From NCBI GenBank assembly GCA_018883725.1, contig JAHLFN010000019.1, positions 1 through 59,136 on the forward strand: a stretch of DNA of 59,136 nt, read 5' to 3'. Positions 7,997-16,208 of this stretch are shown piece by piece. The notes under the pieces are model-generated. The model did not search any database, was not told the DNA's origin, and saw only the letters and a list, made by a program, of their open reading frames with translations. Position 1 is the stretch's first letter. Each line of letters starts with the position of its first letter. This DNA comes from Candidatus Fusobacterium pullicola (GTDB lineage Bacteria; Fusobacteriota; Fusobacteriia; Fusobacteriales; Fusobacteriaceae). The position numbers were made by a program, and so were the translations under genes.

Positions 7997-8736
7997 AAAG
8001 AGTTTTATCAGTATTATTTTTTCTAGTAGTTAATTGTATAGGATATAGTTTAAACTTTAAATTATATCCAACAAGCTTTAATTTAGATATAAATAAAACA
8101 AGTGTAAATGAAGTAACAATCATAAATGAGACATTAAATCCATTAAGAGTTACGATATATCCTGAGAAAGATATTGAGTTTGGAGAGGATTACAATTTAA
8201 ATAATAATATCACAATTGTGCCTAAAAATATATCTTTAAAACCAGGGGGATCACAAGTTGTTAGATTTAGAATAAAACCTGATGCTACTAGAAAAGTAGG
8301 AGAATTTAGAAGTTATTTAACATTTAAGGAGATATTACCTGAGATAAAAACAACTGCAACTACAAATGCAGATGGATTAATGAGTAATATTCAATTTATA
8401 ACAGAGCTATCTATTCCGGTTTCAGCTTCTGGAGATTCTTTAGTGGTAGATGGAAGTGTAAAAAATGTTAAATTAAAATATAATGGAGGAAACTCAATAT
8501 TAACAGCTACTCTTACATCAAAGGGAAATACAGCTATGAGATTAAATTATGATTTAGAAGTAATTGGAAAAAATATAAAAAGAACAGGTTCTATAGGAAG
8601 TAGTAAAAGAGAGGGAGTGTCAGAATTAAAGACACCAATTGAATTAGGTAAGAAGTTAGATGGAAGTAAAGTAAAATTAATAATCAAAGATCAAAATGGT
8701 AAAGAGTATTACAATAATACTTTAATATTACAATAA
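7993..8736 (+). CDS. PapD-like periplasmic pilus chaperone (second full copy)
   Basis: The protein has 247 residues with a signal peptide ending at about CIGYS. Domain 1 includes LNFKLYPTSFNLDI, LRVTIYPEKDIEFGEDY, NNITIVPKNISLKPGGSQVVRFRI; domain 2 starts near FITELSIPVSASG and carries LRLNYDLEV-like strands. It is closest to the chaperone at 1412 (same length, shared FGEDYN/FGKEHN and VPKNISLKPG blocks). The ATG overlaps the stop of the half chaperone by four bases, so the two are translationally coupled and may act as a pair. It is the last gene of the locus. Confidence 0.8.
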   Translation: MKRVLSVLFFLVVNCIGYSLNFKLYPTSFNLDINKTSVNEVTIINETLNPLRVTIYPEKDIEFGEDYNLNNNITIVPKNISLKPGGSQVVRFRIKPDATRKVGEFRSYLTFKEILPEIKTTATTNADGLMSNIQFITELSIPVSASGDSLVVDGSVKNVKLKYNGGNSILTATLTSKGNTAMRLNYDLEVIGKNIKRTGSIGSSKREGVSELKTPIELGKKLDGSKVKLIIKDQNGKEYYNNTLILQ

Positions 8737-8739
8737 TTT

Positions 8740-8755
8740 ATTTAGCTATTATATT
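8740..8755 (+). repeat. 16-bp direct repeat, copy 1 (left of transposase remnant)
   Basis: This 16-bp stretch (ATTTAGCTATTATATT) is identical to 9385-9400. The pair brackets the transposase remnant and the 100 bases after it. It is longer than the target duplications usual for IS4/IS5 elements, so it may mark a recombination or deletion joint instead. Confidence 0.7.
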
Positions 8756-9280
8756 GAGTAGAAAAGTCACTTGCTGAAATTTCAATATAACTTCTCATTG
8801 AGAAAAAATATTCGCTTGGTATTTTGCGATATTTTCTACTTTCTAAGGGAATCCAAACTCTATGAGAACATGATTGAGAACATTCTTTATCATAACAACG
8901 ATAATTTATCCTATTTTGATGTTTATTATAACCGTTTCGATTATCAGCAATGAGATAAATAGGGGTATTTAAATCAGCAAAGATAGGGGCTATTGTGGAA
9001 ATTAATTTTCTTAAAATAGGACTGTCATGATGATTCGCTGGAGTAAAGTCAAAAGATATAGGCAAAATAAAAGGATAAACGATACTCAAAGTATGAATTT
9101 TAATCCCTAATTTGCCATTGAGGTATTTATTGTAAGAATATATAGTTCCTTTTGGATATAAATCATCAGTAGCAATAGGTTTAGAATCTAAGGAAAAAAT
9201 CCGCATAATCCAATTAAATCTTTAGATAAATCAAGTTTCGGACTATGTGAAGAGTAAGAAAAAGAACTTCTAAATTACAT
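8742..9280 (-). pseudogene. Decayed DDE transposase fragment
   Basis: On the minus strand a remnant reads M-stop-FRSSFSYSSHSPKLDLSKDLIGL (from 9280), then shifts frame near 9206 and continues as MRIFSLDSKPIATDDLYPKGTIY down to 8742. The joined product carries a first-catalytic-Asp context (SLDSKPIA) and LIADNRNGYN, as in IS4/IS5-type DDE transposases, but lacks most of the N-terminal domain and the end of the catalytic domain. A nonsense codon, a frameshift and truncation show it is inactive. It separates the pilus locus from the HD-GYP gene. The family is assigned loosely. Confidence 0.7.
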
Positions 9281-9286
9281 AAAAAA

Positions 9287-9328
9287 CCTCCAAAGATGAT
9301 GTTTTTATAGAATACACGATTTTGGAGG
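9287..9328. repeat. Inverted repeat CCTCCAAA/TTTGGAGG at the edge of the transposase remnant
   Basis: CCTCCAAA (9287-9294) and TTTGGAGG (9321-9328) are inverted copies 26 bases apart. Each arm contains a Shine-Dalgarno core, one for the minus-strand transposase ATG at 9280 and one for the plus-strand ATG at 9338. It may be an insertion-sequence end. Confidence 0.55.
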
Positions 9329-9384
9329 AAAAGTAAAATGAAAAAAATTTTAATTTATAAGAGTTTTAATAAATTGAATCAACA

Positions 9385-9400
9385 ATTTAGCTATTATATT
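9385..9400 (+). repeat. 16-bp direct repeat, copy 2
   Basis: This is an exact copy of 8740-8755, lying inside the N-terminal extension that the HD-GYP gene would have if it started at ATG 9338. Confidence 0.7.
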
Positions 9401-9415
9401 TTTAGGGGGGAAATT

Positions 9416-11497
9416 TTGAAAAATATATTTATTTTATTCTATCTATTAGTAAGTACTTTACTACTGGGAGAAAATATAACCATATCATATCCTAAAAATA
9501 AGATGAGTTATCATTTTTATAAAGATTTAACAACAAATAAGTATTCTGGAAACTATGCTTATTTATTTAATGAAATAAATAAAGATAATAGATATGAATT
9601 TAAATATGAACTAGAAAATGATGTGTATAATGAAGATATTCAGATTAGAAAGATTGGAAGTTTTAGTACAAACTACTATTATCTTGAAACTCCATATACA
9701 CAAAAAGTTTTTATAATAGGAAATGATGATGTAAATATAGATGATATTAAAAATAAAGAGCATTTACGAATAGGATGTTTAGGGCTTGGAATTGAAGATT
9801 TGAAAAGAGTTCAAACTATATATAATTTAAAAGCTTATGAAACAGTTACGTTTTTTAGAAATGAAATGGATGCTATGTATGCTTTAAAAAATAGTAAAGT
9901 TGATGTTCTTTTTATATTAAATTTTAAAAAAAATAACAAATTTGATGGACAAATTTTAGGAGTTGCTAATCTAAGAGAGTATATAGGGATTAGAAAAGAT
10001 CAAAGTGAATTACTAGATAGAATAAAGCCTCAATTAGATTTATTGTTCGAAAATAATGATAAGTTATTAAAATTAAATATGAAAAATAAAGAAAATTATT
10101 TAAAATATCTTTATGCTGATTTAAATGATTATGAAGAGATAAGAAAAGAGTATAAAAAGTTAAAGGTATTGGTACCAAATAGAAATTATATTCCTTACTA
10201 TAAAGAAAAAAGATTCAAAAAAATTGGAATAGTACCATTTATTATGAAGAATATCGAAAATTTTTTAGGAATTCCTGTTGAATATGTTTTTTCAGAAGAT
10301 GAGGATTGGGATATAAAGGCAGTGGATTTTTCTAATAATGATAAGAGTATAAGTAAAGAGTACTATAGAACAAAAATAGTAGGAATTAATCACATATATG
10401 ATAATAAAATTACAAATTATGATCAATTAGATGATTTAAGAATTATAAAGTTAAAAGGAATAAATTTAGATACTCTCTTAAAAAAAGTTAAGACAAAGGA
10501 AATTATTGAGGTTGATTCATTAAAGGAAGCGTTTAAACTATTAAAGGATAGAGAGGGGGATATTCTTATAGGACCTTATTCTCTATTAAATAGTTATATG
10601 AACACTTATAATTATAATAAATATTTTAAACTTTCTCTATCGCAATTTGAAGTAGTAGTTGAGATGACTTTTAAAGATGAGAGATTAAAGAATATATTAA
10701 ATGACCTGCTTCAAAGTTATTCCGTTGATGAGATAGAATATGTTTCAAATAGGGCTATACTTTTAGATAAACCAGTGAATATTTGGTTGATTATAACAGA
10801 TATATTAGTGGTTGTTTTTATCATATTTAGTATAACTTTTATTAGAAAGCATATAATTAAATGTAAATTGAATGAGTTTTTAAAACTATTTATAAAAATA
10901 GAGGATATAAACTTAATGAAGGACGAACGTTCTTTATATCATATTCAAAATGTGGCAAAAATTTCAAAACTTATTGCTCAAGAATTAAAGTTTAGTAAAA
11001 GAAGGATAATTACAATTGAAAAATTGGGACTTTTACATGACATTGGTTTAATTTTTATTCCAAGTAAAATTATTTTAAATAAGAAAATAGGAACTTTATC
11101 TGAGAGGGAAGAAGAGATATTCAGAGAACATATACAATTGGGAGAGCTTTTATTAAAAGGAATAGGAATAAGAGCAAGAAAAAGAAGGATAATTGAATAC
11201 CATCATGAAAATCTTGATGGTAGTGGTTATTTAGGGATTTCAAGAGAGCATTTACCTATTGAAGCAAGGATTTTAAGGATAGCTGATATGTATGATAGAA
11301 TAGTGGGATGGCAAAATAACTCCCATGAGAAAGCAATGGAGTTTTTAGAAAAATATAAGAATATATATTTTGACGAGAGATTAGTAGATATTGTATCTGG
11401 ATTAGAAAAAGAGTTAAAAGCTATATATACTTATGAAAATCAAAATAAGGATAATGATAGATTATTAAAGGAATTTGGAGATATTTTAACAAAATAA
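9416..11497 (+). CDS. Membrane HD-GYP-type protein with two periplasmic solute-binding-like domains
   Basis: The frame opens at ATG 9338, but TTG 9416 follows AGGGGGG and gives a proper signal sequence (MKNIFILFYLLVSTLLLG), so I take 693 residues. Two extracytoplasmic SBP_bac_3-like domains (ITISYPKNKMSY..., about 20-240, and KLKVLVPNRNYIPYY..., about 250-440) are followed by a membrane helix (about 455-478) and a cytoplasmic HD-GYP domain: HD at 541-542 and HHENLDGSGYL at 596-606. HD-GYP enzymes hydrolyse cyclic di-GMP. Here the usual HDIGK is HDIGL and GYP is GYL, so activity or specificity may differ. A ligand-sensing role is inferred. It lies 22 bp before a solute-binding protein gene, likely the same unit. 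Confidence 0.75.
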   Translation: MKNIFILFYLLVSTLLLGENITISYPKNKMSYHFYKDLTTNKYSGNYAYLFNEINKDNRYEFKYELENDVYNEDIQIRKIGSFSTNYYYLETPYTQKVFIIGNDDVNIDDIKNKEHLRIGCLGLGIEDLKRVQTIYNLKAYETVTFFRNEMDAMYALKNSKVDVLFILNFKKNNKFDGQILGVANLREYIGIRKDQSELLDRIKPQLDLLFENNDKLLKLNMKNKENYLKYLYADLNDYEEIRKEYKKLKVLVPNRNYIPYYKEKRFKKIGIVPFIMKNIENFLGIPVEYVFSEDEDWDIKAVDFSNNDKSISKEYYRTKIVGINHIYDNKITNYDQLDDLRIIKLKGINLDTLLKKVKTKEIIEVDSLKEAFKLLKDREGDILIGPYSLLNSYMNTYNYNKYFKLSLSQFEVVVEMTFKDERLKNILNDLLQSYSVDEIEYVSNRAILLDKPVNIWLIITDILVVVFIIFSITFIRKHIIKCKLNEFLKLFIKIEDINLMKDERSLYHIQNVAKISKLIAQELKFSKRRIITIEKLGLLHDIGLIFIPSKIILNKKIGTLSEREEEIFREHIQLGELLLKGIGIRARKRRIIEYHHENLDGSGYLGISREHLPIEARILRIADMYDRIVGWQNNSHEKAMEFLEKYKNIYFDERLVDIVSGLEKELKAIYTYENQNKDNDRLLKEFGDILTK

Positions 11498-11519
11498 TTG
11501 ATAGAAAGAAGGTAGAAAA

Positions 11520-12908
11520 TTGATAAATATTATAACTAGATTTTTAATTTTTTTTACAATTACTACATTTAGTTTTTCTATTTATGAAGATGAAATTAAT
11601 GATTTATTTAGTCAAGAGGTTGTTGAAAAAAGTAATAAATTGATTATAGAACAAGAAGTAAAGGTTGAAACAATAGACCCAATCAAATTAAGAGATACTT
11701 ATTCTAGAAGAGCTATGCAATATTTTTATGCTCAATTATTTCGTTTTAATAAAAACGGTGAGATTGTTCCTTACTTACTAGCAGAGTATAAGTATAATGA
11801 TAATACAGAACTTTACTGCAAATTGAGAGATGATATATATTTTTCAAATGGTGATCCAATAACTTCAGAAGATGTTAAATCATCAATTGAAAATTTCCTA
11901 AAAAATGGATATATGAATAATTTGTATGCTTCTATTAAACAGGTTAAAGTTATCAATAATAAGGAGTTTTTAATAATTTTAAATTATCCAGATTATGATT
12001 TAAAAATTGGATTAACTAATCCGTCGATGTCAATATTAAAGAGAAAAGATGGAAAAATTCTTACTAGTGGTCCTTATAGTATAGAGAGATTTGATAACAG
12101 AAAATTAAAACTTAAGAAAAATGAATATTATTTTGAAGATGATATTCCTTTTGAAAAGATGGATATAAAAGGAGAGTTAAGTAGTTATCAGAGAGTTATT
12201 AACTCTTTAAATATACCAAACTATTATTCTTATGACTTATATCAAGAGGATGTTGATAAGGCTAAAAAAATAGGATACTTAAAAGATAAAGAAGTAAGTA
12301 AAGATTCAATATTTGATATAATATCCTTAATTTTTGGAAATGAGAGAGAATATTCTCTAGAAGAGAAAAAAGCATTGGAATCTTTATTAAATCGTGATGC
12401 TACAACGATATATCCTAAGGATTTATTTGATATAAAAGTCTCTGCTTTAGAAAAAAAATATAGCAAGGAAGAGGCTGTTCAACTTCTTAAAAAAAGTGGG
12501 ATATTCAATGAAAAAATTAAAATTATGTGTTTGAATACTATTCATAATAGAAACTATGTTCAATATGTAGCTTATAATTTAACTGAGAATGGATTAGATG
12601 TAGAGGTTGAAATTTATAATCTAGAGAAATTTTTAACTAAATTAAGAACAAAAGACTATAATATAGCATTATACAATGTAACTATGAATAAGGCATATCC
12701 TTTAACAAGTCTAGAAAAAATAATAGTTGGAGAAATTATTGCACCTGAATTAGAAGATGCATTACTTCCATTTTTCCAAATGTATAAAAATGAAAAAAAT
12801 AAAAATAATAGAGCAAGGTTAATAGATAAGATATTTTACTTAATATATAGCAGTAGGTATATTATCCCAATAGCTCACCAGCAAACATATATTATAAAAA
12901 ACTTCTAA
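11520..12908 (+). CDS. Family 5 (oligopeptide/nickel-type) solute-binding protein
   Basis: The protein has 462 residues from a TTG start with AGAAGG upstream. It has a signal peptide (MINIITRFLIFFTITTFSFS) and no lipobox. Typical SBP_bac_5 blocks are RAMQYFYAQLFRFNKNGEIVPYLLAEYKYNDNTE split around short gaps, DDIYFSNGDPITSEDVKSSIE, and LTSGPYSIERF. Members deliver peptides, nickel or other solutes to an ABC importer, but no permease or ATPase is nearby. It follows the HD-GYP sensor by 22 bp, so it may feed ligand information to that sensor rather than a transporter. The C-terminal lobe is somewhat short for the family (about 500-540). Confidence 0.75.
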   Translation: MINIITRFLIFFTITTFSFSIYEDEINDLFSQEVVEKSNKLIIEQEVKVETIDPIKLRDTYSRRAMQYFYAQLFRFNKNGEIVPYLLAEYKYNDNTELYCKLRDDIYFSNGDPITSEDVKSSIENFLKNGYMNNLYASIKQVKVINNKEFLIILNYPDYDLKIGLTNPSMSILKRKDGKILTSGPYSIERFDNRKLKLKKNEYYFEDDIPFEKMDIKGELSSYQRVINSLNIPNYYSYDLYQEDVDKAKKIGYLKDKEVSKDSIFDIISLIFGNEREYSLEEKKALESLLNRDATTIYPKDLFDIKVSALEKKYSKEEAVQLLKKSGIFNEKIKIMCLNTIHNRNYVQYVAYNLTENGLDVEVEIYNLEKFLTKLRTKDYNIALYNVTMNKAYPLTSLEKIIVGEIIAPELEDALLPFFQMYKNEKNKNNRARLIDKIFYLIYSSRYIIPIAHQQTYIIKNF

Positions 12909-13243
12909 TAAAGTTATTGAAGTAAAAATAAAAAATAGAAAACTCAGAATAACCTAAAATAGGTAGTATTTCTGGCTCTTTGTCAAATGGTGTTGGTAAA
13001 AAAACAAATAAATTTTATATGGCTCCAGTGGGTTACACTGGAGTTATTTAGTTACCAATAATTTATTAGTTATTAAAATTCTTGCTCTGAAGTGATAAAA
13101 ATTTTTATAACCATAAGCACTTCTTTTTTAGGTACCAACACCAAAAATTATACACCCACTTTTTATTCATAATTTAGAACAGGAAATAATCTATATTTTT
13201 TTATTAAATATAGTGATAGTAGATATTTAATAAAAATTTAAAA
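12909..13243. mobile_element. Non-coding insertion-sequence remnant or MITE-like element
   Basis: There is no gene here. The segment 12974-12998 (GGCTCTTTGTCAAATGGTG...) resembles ISL3-family ends as I remember them. Its inner part TGGTGTTGGTA (12988-12998) is exactly inverted at 13133-13143, followed by ATTATACACCC. Between lie a hairpin with arms CTCCAGTG/CACTGGAG (13023-13042) and GAAGTG/CACTTC arms (13089-13094 with 13119-13124) around an ATAAAAATTTTTAT palindrome. A palindrome TTATTAAATA/TATTTAATAA is at 13201-13233. Family is a guess; that it is a structured non-coding element is seen directly. Confidence 0.5.
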
Positions 13244-14122
13244 CTATTGGGGAGTAGTATTGGAAGAGTTTTGATTTATAGTAATATCCATTTTATTTGT
13301 AGGTAGTTTTATATTATTTTCAGCTAAGTAGTCTTTAAGATTATTCATAACTTCCCAGTAAACTTGCCAATAATTTTCATTTTTAGTCCAACCTTTTAGA
13401 GCGATATTGATAAATCCCTCTTCGTAGGACTCCACATGGGAAACTATTGGAGGATCATCAATAACTAAAGGGTTATCTTTTAATAATTTCTCTAAAGATT
13501 CTCTAGCTATTTTTAGATTACAATCATAGGATACCCGAATAACAAATTTTAATCTTCTAATAGGTATTTTTGTGTAATTAATAATTTTATTTGATATTAT
13601 TACTCCATTGGGAACAATTATTAAATCTCCATTATAAGTTCTTATAGAAGTTGAAAAGACATCTATTTCATAAATGAAACCAACTTCCTCATTGATATTA
13701 ACCTCATCTCCTACTTTATAAGCTTTGAATACAAGAATAATAATTCCAGCAGCAAGGTTGGAAAGATTATCCTTTAAAGCAAGTCCTACTCCTATTCCTA
13801 AAGTACCAAAGAAAGCTACTAAACTACTTCCTTTTATACCCAGTATTAAAAGACAGATTGTAATTAAAAAAAGATGAATTCCTATATTTAGGATAGATTT
13901 AATAAAACTTTTTAAAGATTGATTTCTAATAATCTCCTCTTTATTTTTAGAAAGTACAGGAGATAATTTTTTTATAATTCTAGTAGCTATATAATAGATT
14001 AGGACACAAGCTATTAGTTTCATCATAAAAATAATAAAATCAGCAAAAAAATTCAATAAAACTTGCTTTCCAAAAATTTTTTTAAAAAGCTCATTAATAA
14101 ATAAGTATGTATGTTCTAACAT
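13244..14122 (-). CDS. Small-conductance mechanosensitive channel (MscS family)
   Basis: The protein has 292 residues on the minus strand with AAGGAG before the ATG. Three membrane helices lie in residues 1-125. TM3 carries the MscS signature GTLGIGVGLALKDNLSNLAAGIIILVFKAYKVGD, split here: pore-lining Gly/Ala-rich helix, then the beta domain start (FKAYKVGDEVNI). The cytoplasmic vestibule includes TYNGDLIIVPNGVI and IRRLKFVIRVSYD. It opens under membrane tension to release solutes in hypo-osmotic shock. Length fits the short MscS type (286 in E. coli). It stands alone, divergent from the ABC importer genes. Confidence 0.92.
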   Translation of the reverse strand: MLEHTYLFINELFKKIFGKQVLLNFFADFIIFMMKLIACVLIYYIATRIIKKLSPVLSKNKEEIIRNQSLKSFIKSILNIGIHLFLITICLLILGIKGSSLVAFFGTLGIGVGLALKDNLSNLAAGIIILVFKAYKVGDEVNINEEVGFIYEIDVFSTSIRTYNGDLIIVPNGVIISNKIINYTKIPIRRLKFVIRVSYDCNLKIARESLEKLLKDNPLVIDDPPIVSHVESYEEGFINIALKGWTKNENYWQVYWEVMNNLKDYLAENNIKLPTNKMDITINQNSSNTTPQ

Positions 14123-14417
14123 TAATTCAACTCCTTTTTTTGATAAGAATATTATACTAAAAAAATAAGTTTTATAAAAGAAAATCTTAAAAATTCCAAG
14201 TTAGATAGGAGAAAGTGATAATAAAATATAATTCTAGTTCTATTTTGATAAGAAAGATACGAACAAAAAAATAAAAAACACCTGTTATAAAACCTAGAAA
14301 AAATAGGATATATTCTCTTTAAAAAGGGAACAAATATTAAAAATAATTGTTATCTACACAAAATGGGGATTTAGTAGTATCATTATTCTATAAATAAGAT
14401 GTCGGGAGGGATTTATA
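14123..14417. promoter_or_regulatory. Divergent control region between mscS and the ABC importer
   Basis: On the minus strand TATAAT (14151-14156, read as ATTATA on plus) with a preceding TAG fits a -10 for the channel gene, although its -35 is weak. On the plus side I see no convincing promoter and no T-box or riboswitch hallmark. There is a small CCTA/TAGG hairpin near 14293-14308. GGGAGGG precedes the ATG at 14418. Confidence 0.4.
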
Positions 14418-15341
14418 ATGAAGAGATTAGCAATGGCACTACTACTATTTTCAACAATGGCGATGGGGCAAGAGGTTAAAGAACCTAGAGATATAAAAAT
14501 TGGAGTTACACAAATAATGGAGCATCCAGCTCTTGATTCAGCAAGAGTAGGATTTGAAAAAGCCTTAAAAGATGGAGGATATGGAGAGGCAAAAATAGAT
14601 TATCAAAATGCTCAAGGGGATTTTGGAACAGCTCAAATGATAGCAAACTCTTTTGTACAAGGAAAAAAAGATATGATATATGCTATATCTACTCCTAGTG
14701 CTCAAGCAGCTTATAATGTTACAAAGAAGATACCAATACTTATCACAGCAGTAACAGATGCTAAGGCGGCTGGTTTAGTAGGAGAGAATATTACTGGAAC
14801 AAGTGATGCTACTTCAATCTATAAACAGTTAGAAACAATAACTAAGGTATTACCAAAAGCTAAAAAAGTTGGAATAATCTATAATACAAGTGAACAAAAC
14901 TCGCAAGTACAAGTTGCAAAGGCTAAAGAGGAGAGTAAAAAGCTTGGATTAGAGATTGTAGAAGTTGGAGTAACAAACGTAAACGATATGGCAATGGGGC
15001 TTGACTCACTACTTGATAAGGTAGATGTACTATACACACCAACAGATAATTTAGTTGTTTCAGCTACACCACTTGTACTAGATAAGGCTAATAGAAAAAA
15101 TGTACCAGTGGTTGGTTGTATTGAGGAGCAAGTTATTCAAGGGGCTTTGATTACTGATACTATTGATTATGAAAAATTAGGATATCAAACTGGAGAGATG
15201 GCTATAAGAGTTTTAAAAGGTGAGGAACCTAAAAATATGCCAGTTGAAACATTAAAAGATACTCAACTTATAGTAAATAAAAAGGCAGCAGAAAAATATG
15301 GAGTGGACTTAGGAGCTTTAGAGGGAGCTAAGTTATATTAA
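14418..15341 (+). CDS. ABC importer periplasmic binding protein (ABC_sub_bind / TrpX type)
   Basis: The protein has 307 residues with a signal peptide (MKRLAMALLLFSTMAMG) and no lipobox, so it is periplasmic. It has the two-lobe fold of PF04392: IKIGVTQIMEHPALD at the start, then ALKDGGYGEAKIDYQNAQGD, and in lobe 2 KKVGIIYNTSEQNSQVQV and VDVLYTPTDN. Members of this family with the same three-gene order are the TrpXYZ importers, taken to carry tryptophan or tyrosine; the ligand here is inferred from that. The permease and ATPase follow at once (15 bp), forming one operon. Confidence 0.8.
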   Translation: MKRLAMALLLFSTMAMGQEVKEPRDIKIGVTQIMEHPALDSARVGFEKALKDGGYGEAKIDYQNAQGDFGTAQMIANSFVQGKKDMIYAISTPSAQAAYNVTKKIPILITAVTDAKAAGLVGENITGTSDATSIYKQLETITKVLPKAKKVGIIYNTSEQNSQVQVAKAKEESKKLGLEIVEVGVTNVNDMAMGLDSLLDKVDVLYTPTDNLVVSATPLVLDKANRKNVPVVGCIEEQVIQGALITDTIDYEKLGYQTGEMAIRVLKGEEPKNMPVETLKDTQLIVNKKAAEKYGVDLGALEGAKLY

Positions 15342-15356
15342 GAGAGGTAGAGAGAG

Positions 15357-16208
15357 ATGTTATTAGGAACTATTGAACAGAGTTTTATATTTGCAATAAT
15401 GGTATTGGGAGTCTATATCTCATATAAGGTATTGGATTTTCCAGATATGACGGTAGATGGAAGTTTTCCATTGGGAGCAGCAGTGAGTGCGGCACTGATA
15501 ATAAAGGGGGTAAATCCATTATTAGCTTTAGTTGTGGCTATGTTAGCTGGAGCTATAGCTGGGCTTATTACAGGAATGATTCATGTAAAACTAAAGGTAA
15601 CTAATCTACTTGCTGGAATTATAGTTATGACAGGGTTATACAGTGTAAATTTAAGAATAATGGGGAAATCAAATATACCACTTTTTATGTCAAACCATCT
15701 ATTTAATGGAACAGTACCAGCGATAGTAGTTATAGTAATCTTTCTATTAGTTGTAAAATTTGCAATAGATTTCCTATTAAAAACAAAATTTGGATTTGTT
15801 CTAAAAGCTCTAGGAGATAATGAAAGTTTGGTAACATCTTTAGGACTTGATGGAAATAGAATAAAGCTTTATGGGCTTATGATAGCCAATAGCTTGGTAG
15901 CCTTATCAGGAGGAATACTTGCCCAATATCAAGGGTTTGCTGATGTAGGTATGGGAACAGGAACTATTATAACAGGACTTGCTTCTATAATAATAGGTGA
16001 GGCTGTAATAGGTAAGAGAAAATTTATAAAAGCTACGACTATGGTTATAATAGGAACTTTAATATATAGAGCAATAATAGCTCTATCTTTAAAACTAGGA
16101 ATGAATGCTAGTGATTTAAAACTTATAACATCTATATTGGTAGTAATTATTATCTACTTAAAAATTAAAAAGGAATCATTGAGAAAAGGAGGAGTTGTAA
16201 ATGCTTAA
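15357..16208 (+). CDS. ABC importer permease (BPD_transp_2 / TrpY type)
   Basis: The protein has 283 residues and about eight hydrophobic helices. It contains the branched-chain-permease-like blocks DFPDMTVDGSFPLGAA near residue 30 and LVALSGGILAQYQGFADVGMGTG near 185-205, which is typical of the permease partner of ABC_sub_bind proteins. It forms the inner-membrane pore. GAGAGGTAGAGAG precedes the ATG, and the gene overlaps the ATPase gene by eight bases. The partner proteins on both sides make the assignment secure, apart from substrate. Confidence 0.85.
   Translation: MLLGTIEQSFIFAIMVLGVYISYKVLDFPDMTVDGSFPLGAAVSAALIIKGVNPLLALVVAMLAGAIAGLITGMIHVKLKVTNLLAGIIVMTGLYSVNLRIMGKSNIPLFMSNHLFNGTVPAIVVIVIFLLVVKFAIDFLLKTKFGFVLKALGDNESLVTSLGLDGNRIKLYGLMIANSLVALSGGILAQYQGFADVGMGTGTIITGLASIIIGEAVIGKRKFIKATTMVIIGTLIYRAIIALSLKLGMNASDLKLITSILVVIIIYLKIKKESLRKGGVVNA

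Noticed and set aside
8771-8953. 60-codon plus-strand open frame in the transposase remnant
   Set aside because: It is antisense to the recognisable transposase fragment and has no ribosome site.
9338-9415. Upstream ATG with a strong GGAGG for the HD-GYP gene
   Set aside because: It would put 26 extra residues before a clear signal sequence and crosses the 16-bp direct repeat; TTG 9416 after AGGGGGG fits better. It may still be used at low level.
14200-14417. Possible T-box or riboswitch upstream of the TrpXYZ-like importer
   Set aside because: No specifier stem, no AGGGTGG box and no terminator hairpin could be found.
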